A stretch of 64,000 nucleotides of DNA from JAFGCL01 sp964423835 (GCA_964423835.1 CAYRGJ010000010.1:21578-85577), one strand, 5' to 3'; shown: positions 34,927-43,134, counted from the stretch's first letter. The notes: generated by a model not told the origin, from the letters alone. A program made the numbers and translations.

Positions 34927-35166
34927 TCACCTTCTGTGGCACCCGTGCTCCGAATGGCACGGCGGCGACTCACAGCGCTCTGCCCGGCCGCAGCAGGTGT
35001 CTCCTGAAGTCCTGGTGCCCACCCTCACTGCGTATGACCCGGAGATCAGCCTCTCCATGTTGGGGCTGCCGCAGCTGGGGCAGGCGTTGACCTGCGCCCG
35101 TTCACTTCGCAGGAAGACCTCTGACACGACGCCGCAGTCGCGGCACTTGAAATCATAGATCGGCAT
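34927..35166 (-). CDS. FmdB-family zinc-ribbon protein
   Basis: 79 aa. The start MPIYDFKCRDCGVVSEVFL and the later CPSCGSPNMERLIS are the FmdB putative regulatory zinc ribbon. The C-terminus is unusually cysteine rich: CCGRAERCESPPCHSEHGCH. ATG at 35166. FmdB proteins are small and often lie next to metalloenzyme genes, but their role is not proven. Confidence 0.8.
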   Translation of the reverse strand: MPIYDFKCRDCGVVSEVFLRSERAQVNACPSCGSPNMERLISGSYAVRVGTRTSGDTCCGRAERCESPPCHSEHGCHRR

Positions 35167-35177
35167 CCGATGCCTCC

Positions 35178-35474
35178 TCAGCCGCCATCCTCTTCTTCGC
35201 TGATGGCCTTGTTTATCTCGTCTGCCCACAGGCAGTCCGTAACATGCACGCGGACCGACCTCACGCCCTCTATCTCCTTCAGGCTGAGCCGGATCTCCCG
35301 GGCCAGGTCCAATGCCAGGGGGCACACGAAGGAAGAGGGGCGGAACTGCACCCTCACTGTGCCGTCCTGGGTGGTGGTCAGCTGCTGGACCAGGTCCATT
35401 TCCACTACGTCCAGGCCCGTCTCGGGGTCGATCACCATCTTGAGTCTCTGTTTCACCTGGTCCTCGATGCTCAT
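35178..35474 (-). CDS. MIP18/DUF59 metal-sulfur cluster assembly factor (SufT/PaaD-like)
   Basis: 98 aa. Starts QRLKMVIDPETGLDVVEMDLV, the DUF59 signature, and has the conserved cysteine in SSFVCPLALDL. Proteins of this family mature Fe-S enzymes. ATG at 35474 overlaps the stop of the upstream ATPase (ATGA), so the two are coupled. Confidence 0.83.
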   Translation of the reverse strand: MSIEDQVKQRLKMVIDPETGLDVVEMDLVQQLTTTQDGTVRVQFRPSSFVCPLALDLAREIRLSLKEIEGVRSVRVHVTDCLWADEINKAISEEEDGG

Positions 35475-36337
35475 CGCGCTTCCTCCAGCCTCTTCAAAAC
35501 GCTTTCCCACAGCGCCTTGATGAGTCCGGTTACGCCGTTCGGAGAGTGCTCCACCACAGCCAGCCCCCTGACCAGCGCCTCGGTTACCGACTTGTCGAAT
35601 GGTATCTGCGCTGCTACGTCAATGCCCCTGGCGCCGCATTGCTCCACTATCCGGCGGCTGTTGTCCTCGTTTATATTGTACTTGTTTATACAGACGATCG
35701 CCGGGACATCGAAATGCCGGCACAGGTCCAGGACCCGGTCCAGGTCATGCATTCCGGACAGGGTGGGCTCGGTTACCAGGAGCGCCAGGTGCACCCCGGA
35801 CAGTGACGATATAACCGGACAGCCGATGCCGGGAGGCCCGTCGATGATGATGTATGCCAGCTGCTCCTTCTTGGCCAGGATGCGGGCCTGGTTGCGCACC
35901 ACGGTGACCAGCTTCCCCGAGTTCTCCTCTGCTATCCCCAGCTGAGCATGCACCAGCGGGCCATGGCGTGTGTCGGAGATGAACCAGTGCCCGGCCATCC
36001 TGTCTTTCATGGAGATGCAGCGCTCCGGGCAGACCCGAACGCAGAAACCGCAACCCTCGCAGGACAGGGGATCGACGCTGAAGTCCTTCACCGCACCGAA
36101 ACGGCAGACGCTCTCGCACAGGCCGCACCGGGTGCACAGCTTCTCGTCAATGAGAGCACTCTGGCCACTCCAGAACTCCCTCTTCTCCCTGGCTGAGGGC
36201 CGCAGGAGCAGGTGCAGGTCGGCGGCATCCACATCGCAGTCGGCCAGGACCTTGCTGGATGCCAGCGCGGCGAAACAGCCGACGATACTGGTCTTGCCCG
36301 TCCCGCCCTTGCCGCTGAGAACTACCAGCTCTTTCAT
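35471..36337 (-). CDS. MinD-family ATPase with inserted 2[4Fe-4S] ferredoxin, copy 2
   Basis: 288 aa. P-loop VVLSGKGGTGKTS at 5-16. A ferredoxin is inserted near residues 75-125 (CTRCGLCESVCRFG and CEGCGFCVRVCPERC), then the ATPase resumes with IIIDGPPGIGCPVISSL and LLVTEPTLSG. This is COG1149, found in anaerobes beside Mrp and NifX-like genes. ATG at 36337 overlaps the previous ATPase stop. It is a tandem paralogue of the gene at 36334. Confidence 0.88.
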   Translation of the reverse strand: MKELVVLSGKGGTGKTSIVGCFAALASSKVLADCDVDAADLHLLLRPSAREKREFWSGQSALIDEKLCTRCGLCESVCRFGAVKDFSVDPLSCEGCGFCVRVCPERCISMKDRMAGHWFISDTRHGPLVHAQLGIAEENSGKLVTVVRNQARILAKKEQLAYIIIDGPPGIGCPVISSLSGVHLALLVTEPTLSGMHDLDRVLDLCRHFDVPAIVCINKYNINEDNSRRIVEQCGARGIDVAAQIPFDKSVTEALVRGLAVVEHSPNGVTGLIKALWESVLKRLEEAR

Positions 36338-37215
36338 GAGGCCTGTCCGCTCCTTTCCGCGGGCTTCACCCGGGCCCCCGACCGGTCGACAATCACGTCG
36401 AACATGTCCAGAAAGCGCTGTCGCCATTCGGGCATGCCCTCCACCAGTGGCTGCCCCCTGGAATAGAGCCTGGCAATGCGCGTATCCAGGGGGATGGTGA
36501 GGAGAATGGGTATGTTCTCCCGGCTGCAGTAGTCCTCCACCGTCCCGTCACCCACCCCGGCCCGATTGACCACCACGCCGCACGGCATGGAGAGCTTCCT
36601 GGCCACTTCCACCGCCAGGACCAAGTCGTTCAGGCCGAAAGGCGTGGGCTCCGTCACCAGGACGCAGTAGTCGCTGCCCCTCAGGGATTCAACCACGGGG
36701 CAGGATGTCCCGGGCGAGACGTCTATGATGGCCACCTTGTCGCGGTCGATATGCTGCTTCACCTTCCGGATGACGGGCGGAGCCATGGCCTCGCCTACCG
36801 AAAGCCGGCCGTGGACAAAGTCCACTCCGTCCGAGTGTCCCACCTCTACCACGCCTGTCTCTTTCCCCTGCTCGGTAATGGCACGCTCGGGACACAGGTA
36901 GGTGCAGGCGCCGCAGCCATGGCAAAGCTGCGGAAAGACCAGGACCCTGTTCTTCAGCACCGCGATGGCCCGGTAGGCGCAGACCTCAGCGCAGAGGCGG
37001 CAGTGGGTACACTTGCCCTCGTCCACCACCGGTACCGGGATGCAGACAGCTTCTCTCCCGGTTATCTCGGGCCTGAGAAAGATGTGCGCATTGGGCTCCT
37101 CGACATCGCAGTCGAGAAGCTGCACCCGGAACCTGTCCTTCAAGGACAGGGCCAGGTTGGTGGCCACGAGGGTTTTCCCCGTGCCGCCCTTGCCGCTGGC
37201 AATCGACAGGATCAT
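36334..37215 (-). CDS. MinD-family ATPase with inserted 2[4Fe-4S] ferredoxin, copy 1
   Basis: 293 aa. P-loop SGKGGTGKTL at 7-16, ferredoxin motifs CTHCRLCAEVCAY and CHGCGACTYLCPERA near 69-115, then IIDVSPGTSCPVVESL and LVTEPTPFGLNDL. Its neighbour at 35471 has the same architecture, which suggests a heterodimer. The pair probably loads or transfers Fe-S clusters with ATP. Reported partners elsewhere are NifX-like proteins, here present as neighbours. Confidence 0.88.
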   Translation of the reverse strand: MILSIASGKGGTGKTLVATNLALSLKDRFRVQLLDCDVEEPNAHIFLRPEITGREAVCIPVPVVDEGKCTHCRLCAEVCAYRAIAVLKNRVLVFPQLCHGCGACTYLCPERAITEQGKETGVVEVGHSDGVDFVHGRLSVGEAMAPPVIRKVKQHIDRDKVAIIDVSPGTSCPVVESLRGSDYCVLVTEPTPFGLNDLVLAVEVARKLSMPCGVVVNRAGVGDGTVEDYCSRENIPILLTIPLDTRIARLYSRGQPLVEGMPEWRQRFLDMFDVIVDRSGARVKPAERSGQAS

Positions 37216-37216
37216 C

Positions 37217-37465
37217 CTAGCCTCTGATCATAGGCGTCCCGCACTTCGGACAACTGATGCTGACGCAAGGTGTTCCGAGGGGGTGGGTGACGTTCTGGCC
37301 ACAGCTTGGGCACACGCAGTTCCCGCCGGGGCCCGCACCGGCCCTGGTGCCTCCCATTCGGCCGCGGCCTCCACCGGCACCGCGGCCTCCACCGGCACCG
37401 CGGCCTCCTCTGCCTGTCCCGGGTCCGCCCCCGCCGGGGGGCCCGGTTCCATCTCTCGCTGGCAT
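37217..37465 (-). CDS. Gly-rich DUF5320-like protein with C-terminal zinc ribbon
   Basis: 82 aa. The start MPARDGTGPPGGGGPGTGRG shares the MPxxDGTGPxGxGPxTGRG pattern of DUF5320 proteins (three more lie near 43.1-44.0 kb). A Gly/Arg repeat follows, then a zinc ribbon with CPSCGQ and CPKCG at the C-terminus. Part of the repeat is an 18-base tandem duplication. It is one base from the ferredoxin-ATPase gene. Confidence 0.7.
   Translation of the reverse strand: MPARDGTGPPGGGGPGTGRGGRGAGGGRGAGGGRGRMGGTRAGAGPGGNCVCPSCGQNVTHPLGTPCVSISCPKCGTPMIRG
37364..37408 (-). repeat. 18-base tandem repeat encoding Gly/Arg
   Basis: The unit GCGGCCTCCACCGGCACC occurs at 37364-37381 and 37382-37399, then partially at 37400-37408. 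It codes for a repeated Gly-Arg-Gly-Ala-Gly-Gly peptide and is likely to vary in copy number. Confidence 0.7.
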
Positions 37466-37534
37466 AATCGCACCTCCTCTACGTCTCCGGTGACGGCTGC
37501 GGATCAGCCGCCTGGGTCAAGCCGCGCCTGGCTC

Positions 37535-38539
37535 CTAGGCACCCCCGCCCTTCTGCACGCCATGATGCGCGTCCACCGAGGGCTTGGAGGAGGCCAGGAG
37601 TCTGCCGGCCTTGTAGGCTTCGATGGCGTCTCTTACTGTGCCGCTGACGTTGGTGATAACCGAGACGCCGGCCGTTGAGAGCACCCGGTATGCGTTTGGC
37701 CCGCAGTCTCCCGTCAGCACAGCGCGGACGCCCTGGTCCACGATCATCTGCGCCGTGGCGATCCCCGCCCCGCCGCCAGCCGTGGCGTTGGCATTGTCCA
37801 CGGCTTCATGCAGAGAGGTCTCCGGATCGAATATGATGAAATGCTGGCTCCGGCCGAAGCGGGGGTCGACCTGGGCCGTCAGGTCGGTTCCTGTGGCTGA
37901 TATGGCTACTCTCATTGTGCCTCCTCTCCTGTCTTTCTTTGACGTCGCTGCAGAGGCATCCGACTGTGCCGCCGCAGTGCGCGCGCTCGCCCCTTCGGTC
38001 TGGCCTTCGGCGCCTGGAGCCGTCTCCGGACCAGTAGCCACCGAGGGCTCGCCTCTCGGGCCTGGCCGGGGGCACCATCCAAGCACCTGCTTTCCCCGGC
38101 CGCAGCCCCTCCCGAAGCCGCCGGGACGGATGGGCAAGGCATTCGGGCTCTGGCATCGGGGGCATACCGGAGGTCCGACCACCGGGTCCTCAGCCGGGAG
38201 CTCCCATTCGTAGCCATCCTCCGTGCACCTGAAGCGCCTCACCGCCAGCTCGAAGTTGCCGCCCTCTATCCTTATGGCCTTGCCGTTGAGCAGGGCGTCG
38301 GCCAGCTTCTGCCGCGCAGATACGAGTATGCGCTGGAACGTGGGGCGCGATATGCCCATCCTGTCCGCCCCCTCTTCCTGCTCCAGCCCCTCCAGGTCCT
38401 TGAGGCGGAGGGCTTCTGCCTCCTCCAGGGCCAGAGTGACCTCTTCCAGCAGCCGCATGGGTATCCCGGCAGGCTTGAAGAATGTGGCCTCTGGAACGTA
38501 TGATACCCGTCGGCATCTGCGGGGGCGGCCTCTTACCAT
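37535..38539 (-). CDS. DUF134 (UPF0251) DNA-binding protein fused to a NifX-like domain
   Basis: 334 aa. Residues 1-110 are DUF134: VRGRPRRCRRVSYVPEATFFKP, a helix-turn-helix (LEQEEGADRMGISRPTFQRILVSARQKLADALLNGKAIRIEGGNFEL) and a zinc ribbon (CPRCQSPNALP). A 60-residue Ala/Thr-rich linker follows. Residues 209-334 form a NifX-like domain (MRVAISATGTDLTAQVDPRFGRSQHFIIFD; GVRAVLTGDCGPNAYRVL). Inside the linker, GAGGAGG lies before an in-frame ATG at 37915, so a separate 126-residue NifX protein may also be made. First gene of the metallocluster operon. Confidence 0.82.
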   Translation of the reverse strand: MVRGRPRRCRRVSYVPEATFFKPAGIPMRLLEEVTLALEEAEALRLKDLEGLEQEEGADRMGISRPTFQRILVSARQKLADALLNGKAIRIEGGNFELAVRRFRCTEDGYEWELPAEDPVVGPPVCPRCQSPNALPIRPGGFGRGCGRGKQVLGWCPRPGPRGEPSVATGPETAPGAEGQTEGASARTAAAQSDASAATSKKDRRGGTMRVAISATGTDLTAQVDPRFGRSQHFIIFDPETSLHEAVDNANATAGGGAGIATAQMIVDQGVRAVLTGDCGPNAYRVLSTAGVSVITNVSGTVRDAIEAYKAGRLLASSKPSVDAHHGVQKGGGA

Positions 38540-38573
38540 GGTTCTATCACCGCCTTGCGGCCTCCCGGAATAT

Positions 38574-38605
38574 GGAGTATTATGATCATATGCTCATAAT
38601 ACTCC
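38574..38605 (-). promoter_or_regulatory. DUF134 operator: 12-base palindrome over the -10 region
   Basis: GGAGTATTATGA and TCATAATACTCC are perfect arms around an 8-base spacer. The centre contains CATATGCTCATAAT, which recurs with one change at the second DUF134 gene (45315-45328). It overlaps the -10 box (38596-38601). Confidence 0.72.
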
Positions 38606-38625
38606 GCGCTCGAAGCTACTGTCAA
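38596..38625 (-). promoter_or_regulatory. Promoter of the DUF134-NifX metallocluster operon
   Basis: TTGACA (38625-38620), 18 bases, TATTAT (38601-38596) on the minus strand. The palindrome covers the -10 and the probable start site, as expected for a repressor site. Confidence 0.6.
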
Positions 38626-38768
38626 GTGACCTGCGTCACACTCGGTCCCTTCAGCCGGAGGGCTTGCCGGCCACCGCAGGTCATCCAGGACAGGGAGGGA
38701 CCTGTTGATGCGCCGCACGCTGGTGATTCCCGGGGTTTCGTCCGCAGGCCATACTGTGCGAGGAGAAC

Positions 38769-39254
38769 ATGAAGCGAGGCTTCAGAAGAAGAAGATACCT
38801 CAGCCTCAGGGAGCCCGTGACCGACGCGTGGTTCCTGGTGAGGAATGCGGCAGGGGTCTTCCGGATGCTGATCAAGGGCACGATCCCGCCCGCCTTCAGG
38901 GAGAGGCTCATGCTCGCCGTCACCGGTGTCTACGGGTGCCGTTTCTGCACCTGGATCCATACGAGGGAAGCCTTGAGAAGCGGGCTGACGGCGGAAGGCG
39001 TCACCACGCTGCTGGATGGTACTGTGGAGGGCTGCCCCGCAGAAGAGGCACTGGCTGTCCTCTATGCCCAACACTGGGCTGATTCCGGCGCCAACCCCAC
39101 ACCGGAGTCGGCCAGGATGCTGGTGGATTCATACGGGAAAGAGAAGGCCCAGGCGGTGAACCTCGTGCTCCGCATGATCCGCATGGGGAACCTGAGCGGA
39201 AACTCTCTTGACTACCTGCTGTACCGCGTGTCATTCGGCAGGTTGAAGGGTTAG
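38769..39254 (+). CDS. Carboxymuconolactone decarboxylase / AhpD-like protein
   Basis: 161 aa, all helical. The AhpD-type CxxC is in TGVYGCRFCTWIHTREAL, followed by RSGLTAEGVTTLL, a typical helix. AhpD-fold proteins use the cysteine pair for thiol-dependent peroxide reduction or adduct chemistry. It is divergent from the DUF134 operon and could provide electrons to a peroxidase; the selenoperoxiredoxin is a candidate but lies 19 kb away. Confidence 0.75.
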   Translation: MKRGFRRRRYLSLREPVTDAWFLVRNAAGVFRMLIKGTIPPAFRERLMLAVTGVYGCRFCTWIHTREALRSGLTAEGVTTLLDGTVEGCPAEEALAVLYAQHWADSGANPTPESARMLVDSYGKEKAQAVNLVLRMIRMGNLSGNSLDYLLYRVSFGRLKG

Positions 39255-39305
39255 CTGGCTGTGGCGCGGGCTATCTGTCCTGATGTCCGGAGATGGTAGA
39301 GAAGC

Positions 39306-40529
39306 ATGGACCAACAGGCGCTCTCCGATGTGAATGTGCTCGATCTCACGTGGCATGTCGCCGGGCCTTACTGCACCAAGCTCCTGGCCGACTATGGTGC
39401 CGCAGTGGTCAAGGTTGAAAGGCCTGGCGTTGGAGACCCCTGCAGGCTTATGGGGCCCTTTCCCCATGACCAGCCGGACATGGAGAAGAGCGGGCTCTTC
39501 CTTCACTTGAATACCAGCAAGAGAGGCATCACCTTGAACCTCAAGAGCGAGACGGGCAAAGCGATCTTCAGGCGCCTGCTGCGGGACGCTGACATTGTGG
39601 TCGAGAGCTTCGGCCCCAGGGTCATGCCGTCCCTGGGCCTGGACTTCCCTGCTCTGCGCGAGGTCAACGACAGGCTGGTGATGCTGCGCATCTCCAACTT
39701 CGGCCAGACCGGCCCCTACCGGGATTTCAAGCTGTCGGAGCTGGTCCTGAGTGCCATGGGCACCTCCATGAAGACGTGCGGGCAGCCTGACCGCGAGCCC
39801 CTCAAGCTGGCGGGGAACCTGCTGCAGTACCAGGCGGGGCTGATGGCGGCTATAGCGGGCATGGGTGCGCTGGTGTGCTGCCGGGCAAGCGGCGCCGGTC
39901 AGCAGGTGGACGTGTCGCTGATGGAGACATGCCTCGGCAGCATAGACCGGCGGGCGCCTTCACTGCTGGGGCACCAGTATACCGGTGATGTCAGTACCAG
40001 GATCGGGAGCGGACGGGGCGGGACCATGTCGGGCTGCCCGGAAGGGGTCTACCCGTGCAAAGACGGCTACTTCGATGTTGTCGGGGGAGCGGCGTGGTGG
40101 CTCCGCAACCTGGCGATGATGGGAAGCCCGGCGAACCTGTCGGATCCCGCCTTCGGCACGATGGAAGGGCAGATGGACCCCCGCCGGCAGGAAGACATCC
40201 TGAACGCGCTTTACCCCTGGGCCATGGCCCACACCAAGCAGGAGGTCTGGGAAGCATCGGGAGCGGCCCGCGCGGCGGCGGCGCCCCTGTACAGCATCGA
40301 CGAGGTGGTCAATGATCCCCACTTCAGAGGGAGGGGCACCTTTGTTGAGATAGACCGTGCCGGCACGGGGCCCCTCAGGTACCCGGGTGCTTCCTTCCGG
40401 CCGGCCCTGACACCGTGGCAGGTGAGCCGGCCAGCACCTCTGCTGGGGGAACATAACCGGGATGTCTACGGGAAGCTGGGATACACCGATGCTGAATTGG
40501 CAAAACTGAGGGAAGCAGATGTCATCTGA
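39306..40529 (+). CDS. CaiB/BaiF-type CoA-transferase (family III), complete
   Basis: 407 aa. Begins ALSDVNVLDLTWHVAGPYCTKLLADYGAAVVKVERPG and has GDPCRLMGPFPHDQPD. The catalytic Asp lies in the region following LQYQAGLMAAIAGMGALV. The C-terminal part includes GRGTFVEIDRAGTGPLRYPGASFRP. It has the usual family length and overlaps the start of a truncated homologue by 11 bases, so they are one operon. Confidence 0.86.
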   Translation: MDQQALSDVNVLDLTWHVAGPYCTKLLADYGAAVVKVERPGVGDPCRLMGPFPHDQPDMEKSGLFLHLNTSKRGITLNLKSETGKAIFRRLLRDADIVVESFGPRVMPSLGLDFPALREVNDRLVMLRISNFGQTGPYRDFKLSELVLSAMGTSMKTCGQPDREPLKLAGNLLQYQAGLMAAIAGMGALVCCRASGAGQQVDVSLMETCLGSIDRRAPSLLGHQYTGDVSTRIGSGRGGTMSGCPEGVYPCKDGYFDVVGGAAWWLRNLAMMGSPANLSDPAFGTMEGQMDPRRQEDILNALYPWAMAHTKQEVWEASGAARAAAAPLYSIDEVVNDPHFRGRGTFVEIDRAGTGPLRYPGASFRPALTPWQVSRPAPLLGEHNRDVYGKLGYTDAELAKLREADVI

Positions 40530-41085
40530 TGCCGGTGCCAAGACCCAGGCGGCCGGCAGCCTGCCCCTGGCGGGGGTTAGAGTGGTGGACATGACCGTGG
40601 TGTGGTCCGGGACCTTTGCCACCCAGATGCTGGCTGACCTCGGGGCCGAGGTCATCCGGGTGGAGTCGACCAGGTTCGCTCCGTATGGGACCAGGGGGGT
40701 GGTGGTCAGGCCGTCCCCCGCCCTGCTGCAGGCGGAGGGAGTGGCGGCCGGACCGGTGATGGACGAAAGGGACTGCTACCGCGACCCGCACCTGGGGGAA
40801 CGGGAGTTCTTCGAGCGGGTGGACCACCCCGAGTGCGGCGTGCACCTCTACCCGGGGGCGCCATGGAAGATGAGCGGGACCCCCTGCCACATCCGCAAGC
40901 CCCCCTGCCGGCTCGGTGAGGACAACGAGTACGTGTACAAGTCGCTGCTGGGGGTGTCCGACCGGGAGTACGAGGAGCTTGAGCGCGATGGGCACATCGG
41001 CATGGACTTCGACCCCAGCATCACTGTCTATGGCCGGGCCAGCCCTGGTGTGGCCCCCGCGCCGAAGCCAGGCGGACTCGACTGA
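40519..41085 (+). pseudogene. CaiB-type CoA-transferase with large internal in-frame deletion
   Basis: 188 aa. Residues 1-66 match the N-terminus of family III transferases (LAGVRVVDMTVVWSGTFATQMLADLGAEVIRVES) and residues 67-188 match the C-terminal third (LLQAEGVAAGPVMDERDCYRDPHLGEREFFERVDHPECGVHLYPGAPWKM). About 200-250 codons of the middle, including the catalytic Asp and the interlocked-domain core, are missing at about 40716. The frame is intact and the ATGTCATCTGA overlap with the upstream transferase is kept. Probably inactive as a transferase; a retained partner role cannot be excluded. Confidence 0.8.
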
Positions 41086-41410
41086 TTCCTCCGCCAGGCC
41101 GCCTTCTGCCGGTCCCGCTGCCCGGGGTGTCCAGCCGGGATGAACCACCCTTGTTCTGCAACGCCTCGATCCTGGCCAGGATGTCGTCAGCCCTGGCTCG
41201 CAGGGTGGCGACATCGGCCATGAGATCACCCCGCGATACTGGGGCCAGCTCCACGATGGCGTCCTGCGGGCAGGATGCGATGCATGCGCGGCACTGGTTA
41301 CACCGGCGCTGGTCTATCTGTGCCTGCCCCCGGCTGATGAGTATGGCGCCGCGCGGGCAGCTGTCCAGGCAGACCCCGCAGCCCAGGCACTGGTCCTTCC
41401 GTACTTGCAT
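41021..41410 (-). CDS. 2[4Fe-4S] ferredoxin with C-terminal extension
   Basis: 129 aa. Two 4Fe-4S motifs in the first 55 residues: CLGCGVCLDSCPRG and CNQCRACIASCPQDA. A helical region (VATLRARADDILARIEALQNKGG) and a basic tail follow. ATG at 41410. The last 65 bases overlap the truncated CoA-transferase on the other strand. Last gene of the second DUF134 operon. Confidence 0.82.
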   Translation of the reverse strand: MQVRKDQCLGCGVCLDSCPRGAILISRGQAQIDQRRCNQCRACIASCPQDAIVELAPVSRGDLMADVATLRARADDILARIEALQNKGGSSRLDTPGSGTGRRRPGGGISRVRLASARGPHQGWPGHRQ

Positions 41411-41446
41411 TATTCCCAATGCATACCTGTCTTCTGCCCGCCCCCT

Positions 41447-41944
41447 TCAGATGGTCTGCTCCCCGGGTGTAGGGGATCCGGCCTCGTGGAGCTTCTCCGG
41501 GCTCTCCACGTGATCGATGTACAGGGTCCCATTGAGGTGGTCGATCTCGTGCTCCAGGGCCTCCGCCAGGAGCCCGCTGGCCTTTATCCTGGTGGCCTCT
41601 CCGGAGCGGTCTCGCCCCTTGACCACCAGCTCGGCTGGCCGTCTTATCTGGCCCCAGAAGCCGGGGACGCTGAGACAGCCCTCCGTAACGTCCTGCTCCC
41701 CGCGGCGCTGGACTATCTCGGGGTTGACGAGGGCGAAGGGGTCCTCTCCCGGCATCTGCAGCACGATCACGCGAAGCGACACCCCCACCTGGGGGGCCGC
41801 CAGTCCAACACCACGGGCCTGCTGCATCGTCTCTATCATGTTGTCGATCAGGCGGCCGATCGAGGCATCAATGACCGGCACCTTCCTGGCTCTCTGTCTC
41901 AGGACACGATCATGTGGAAGCTGGCAGATCCGCAAGACTGCCAT
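41447..41944 (-). CDS. def: Peptide deformylase
   Basis: Removes the formyl group from nascent proteins in the cytoplasm with a ferrous ion. 165 aa. All three metal-site motifs are present: GVGLAAPQVG, EGCLSVPG (Cys ligand) and HEIDHLNG (two His and the catalytic Glu). ATG at 41944 overlaps the methyltransferase stop (TGATG). An unusual neighbour set, since def is normally paired with fmt. Confidence 0.94.
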   Translation of the reverse strand: MAVLRICQLPHDRVLRQRARKVPVIDASIGRLIDNMIETMQQARGVGLAAPQVGVSLRVIVLQMPGEDPFALVNPEIVQRRGEQDVTEGCLSVPGFWGQIRRPAELVVKGRDRSGEATRIKASGLLAEALEHEIDHLNGTLYIDHVESPEKLHEAGSPTPGEQTI

Positions 41945-42597
41945 CACCGCACCTCTCTTCGTCTTCGTTTCCGGCGGGCGCATTCCCTGCCGGCCACGAC
42001 CACGGCGAAACCGGCGTCAGCATGATAGCCCTCTCGAGTCTCTTCCACGTGCCTTGCCTTGCCGGGCTTCTCGAACAGCGTGGAGACTACCCTCTCTATC
42101 ACGAATCCCGTCTGCTCCAGCAGAGCGGTGACCTCACCAAAGCTGTAGAAGGTGGCGTACCGATAGAATCTATGCCCCCTCTCCCGCTCCCTTTCGTAGA
42201 GTTGGCCCCACGGGCTTTCCTTCAGGACCAATCCCAGCACGATCTTGCCATCGGGTACCAGCACGCGGCTGGTTTCCTTCAGAACGCTTCGAGGCGAGCT
42301 CAGGAAGCAGAGCGTGGTTATCAGGAACACCGTGCCGAAGGACTCTCCGTCGAAAAGCCTCTGCTCTCCCCGTCCGACAAAGGCATTTACCCCCCGGCTC
42401 CTGGCCAGCTCGACCATATTAGCTGACGGGTCCAAGCCGGCTTCTATGCCCAGGCCCTGGGCGAAACGCCCGCTGCCGACGCCTATCTCAAGCCAGGGTT
42501 TCGGCGCCTGCGCCGACACCTCCGCCAGCGCGCTCAGCTCGGTCAGGAAGACAACACGGCCATCGCCGTCGAACCACCGGTCATACTCCGAGGCCAT
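41944..42597 (-). CDS. SAM-dependent methyltransferase (type 11)
   Basis: 217 aa from ATG at 42597. ASEYDRWFDGDG leads to motif I WLEIGVGSGRFAQGLG, motif II GLDPSANMVELARSRG, and motif III TVFLITTLCFLSSPRSVLKETSRVLVPDGKIVLG. The C-terminus is basic (RRKRRRREVR). A longer start at 42720 would overlap the CoA-binding gene by 19 bases and adds 41 residues without homology. Substrate unknown. Confidence 0.78.
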   Translation of the reverse strand: MASEYDRWFDGDGRVVFLTELSALAEVSAQAPKPWLEIGVGSGRFAQGLGIEAGLDPSANMVELARSRGVNAFVGRGEQRLFDGESFGTVFLITTLCFLSSPRSVLKETSRVLVPDGKIVLGLVLKESPWGQLYERERERGHRFYRYATFYSFGEVTALLEQTGFVIERVVSTLFEKPGKARHVEETREGYHADAGFAVVVAGRECARRKRRRREVR

Positions 42598-42701
42598 GTC
42601 CCTGAAAGGAGGCAAGACGCCCCGGGTTCGGCTGGCGTGCGCCGGGTGGCTCCCGGCTCTCTCGAATGCCGGCGTCGTCAGTACTCCATCCACGTGTGTT
42701 C

Positions 42702-43079
42702 TCAGCTCAGCATCACGCACACGCTGTGGACCACCTCAAGCTGATGGTCCTGGCAAAAGGCGATGGCCTGCTCGCTCTCCGACCCGGGCTGCAGCCAGAT
42801 CCTGCGCAGACCCATGTCCGCGCACTGGGGCAGGATCTTCTCGGTTGCGGCCGGCGGCACCACGAAGTCCACGACATCCACGGCGACCGGCAGGGCTGCG
42901 ATGCTGGGATAGCACCTCAGGCCCTCCACCTCTTCAAGCTTGGGGTTGACCGGGTACACCTCGTACCCCCGGTCCCTGAGGTTCTTCACGATCCTGTTGC
43001 CATACTTCTCCGGGTTGTCGGTCGCGCCGACCACGGCGAACCTCTTCTGATCCATGAACTCCTTGATCAGTTCCTGCAT
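42702..43079 (-). CDS. CoA-binding domain protein (YccU-like)
   Basis: 125 aa. The Rossmann CoA-binding fold is FAVVGATDNPEKYGNRIVKNLRDRGYEVYPVNPKLEEVEGLRCYPSIAALP and ends VHSVCVMLS. Family members bind CoA and may regulate metabolism or protect proteins by CoAlation; no catalytic role is known. ATG at 43079. Confidence 0.85.
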   Translation of the reverse strand: MQELIKEFMDQKRFAVVGATDNPEKYGNRIVKNLRDRGYEVYPVNPKLEEVEGLRCYPSIAALPVAVDVVDFVVPPAATEKILPQCADMGLRRIWLQPGSESEQAIAFCQDHQLEVVHSVCVMLS

Positions 43080-43134
43080 TCTCCATGCTCCCCGGCAGGG
43101 TCTTCCTGCCCCAGCGCTAGTTGCCCCGGGTGGC

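Noticed and set aside
37364..37408. Short tandem repeats as a CRISPR array
   Set aside because: Units are 18 bases with no spacers, inside a coding region for Gly/Arg.
31895..38539. A nitrogenase gene cluster
   Set aside because: NifX- and NifU-like genes are present but no nifH, nifD, nifK or nifB-type gene is, so nitrogen fixation cannot be claimed.
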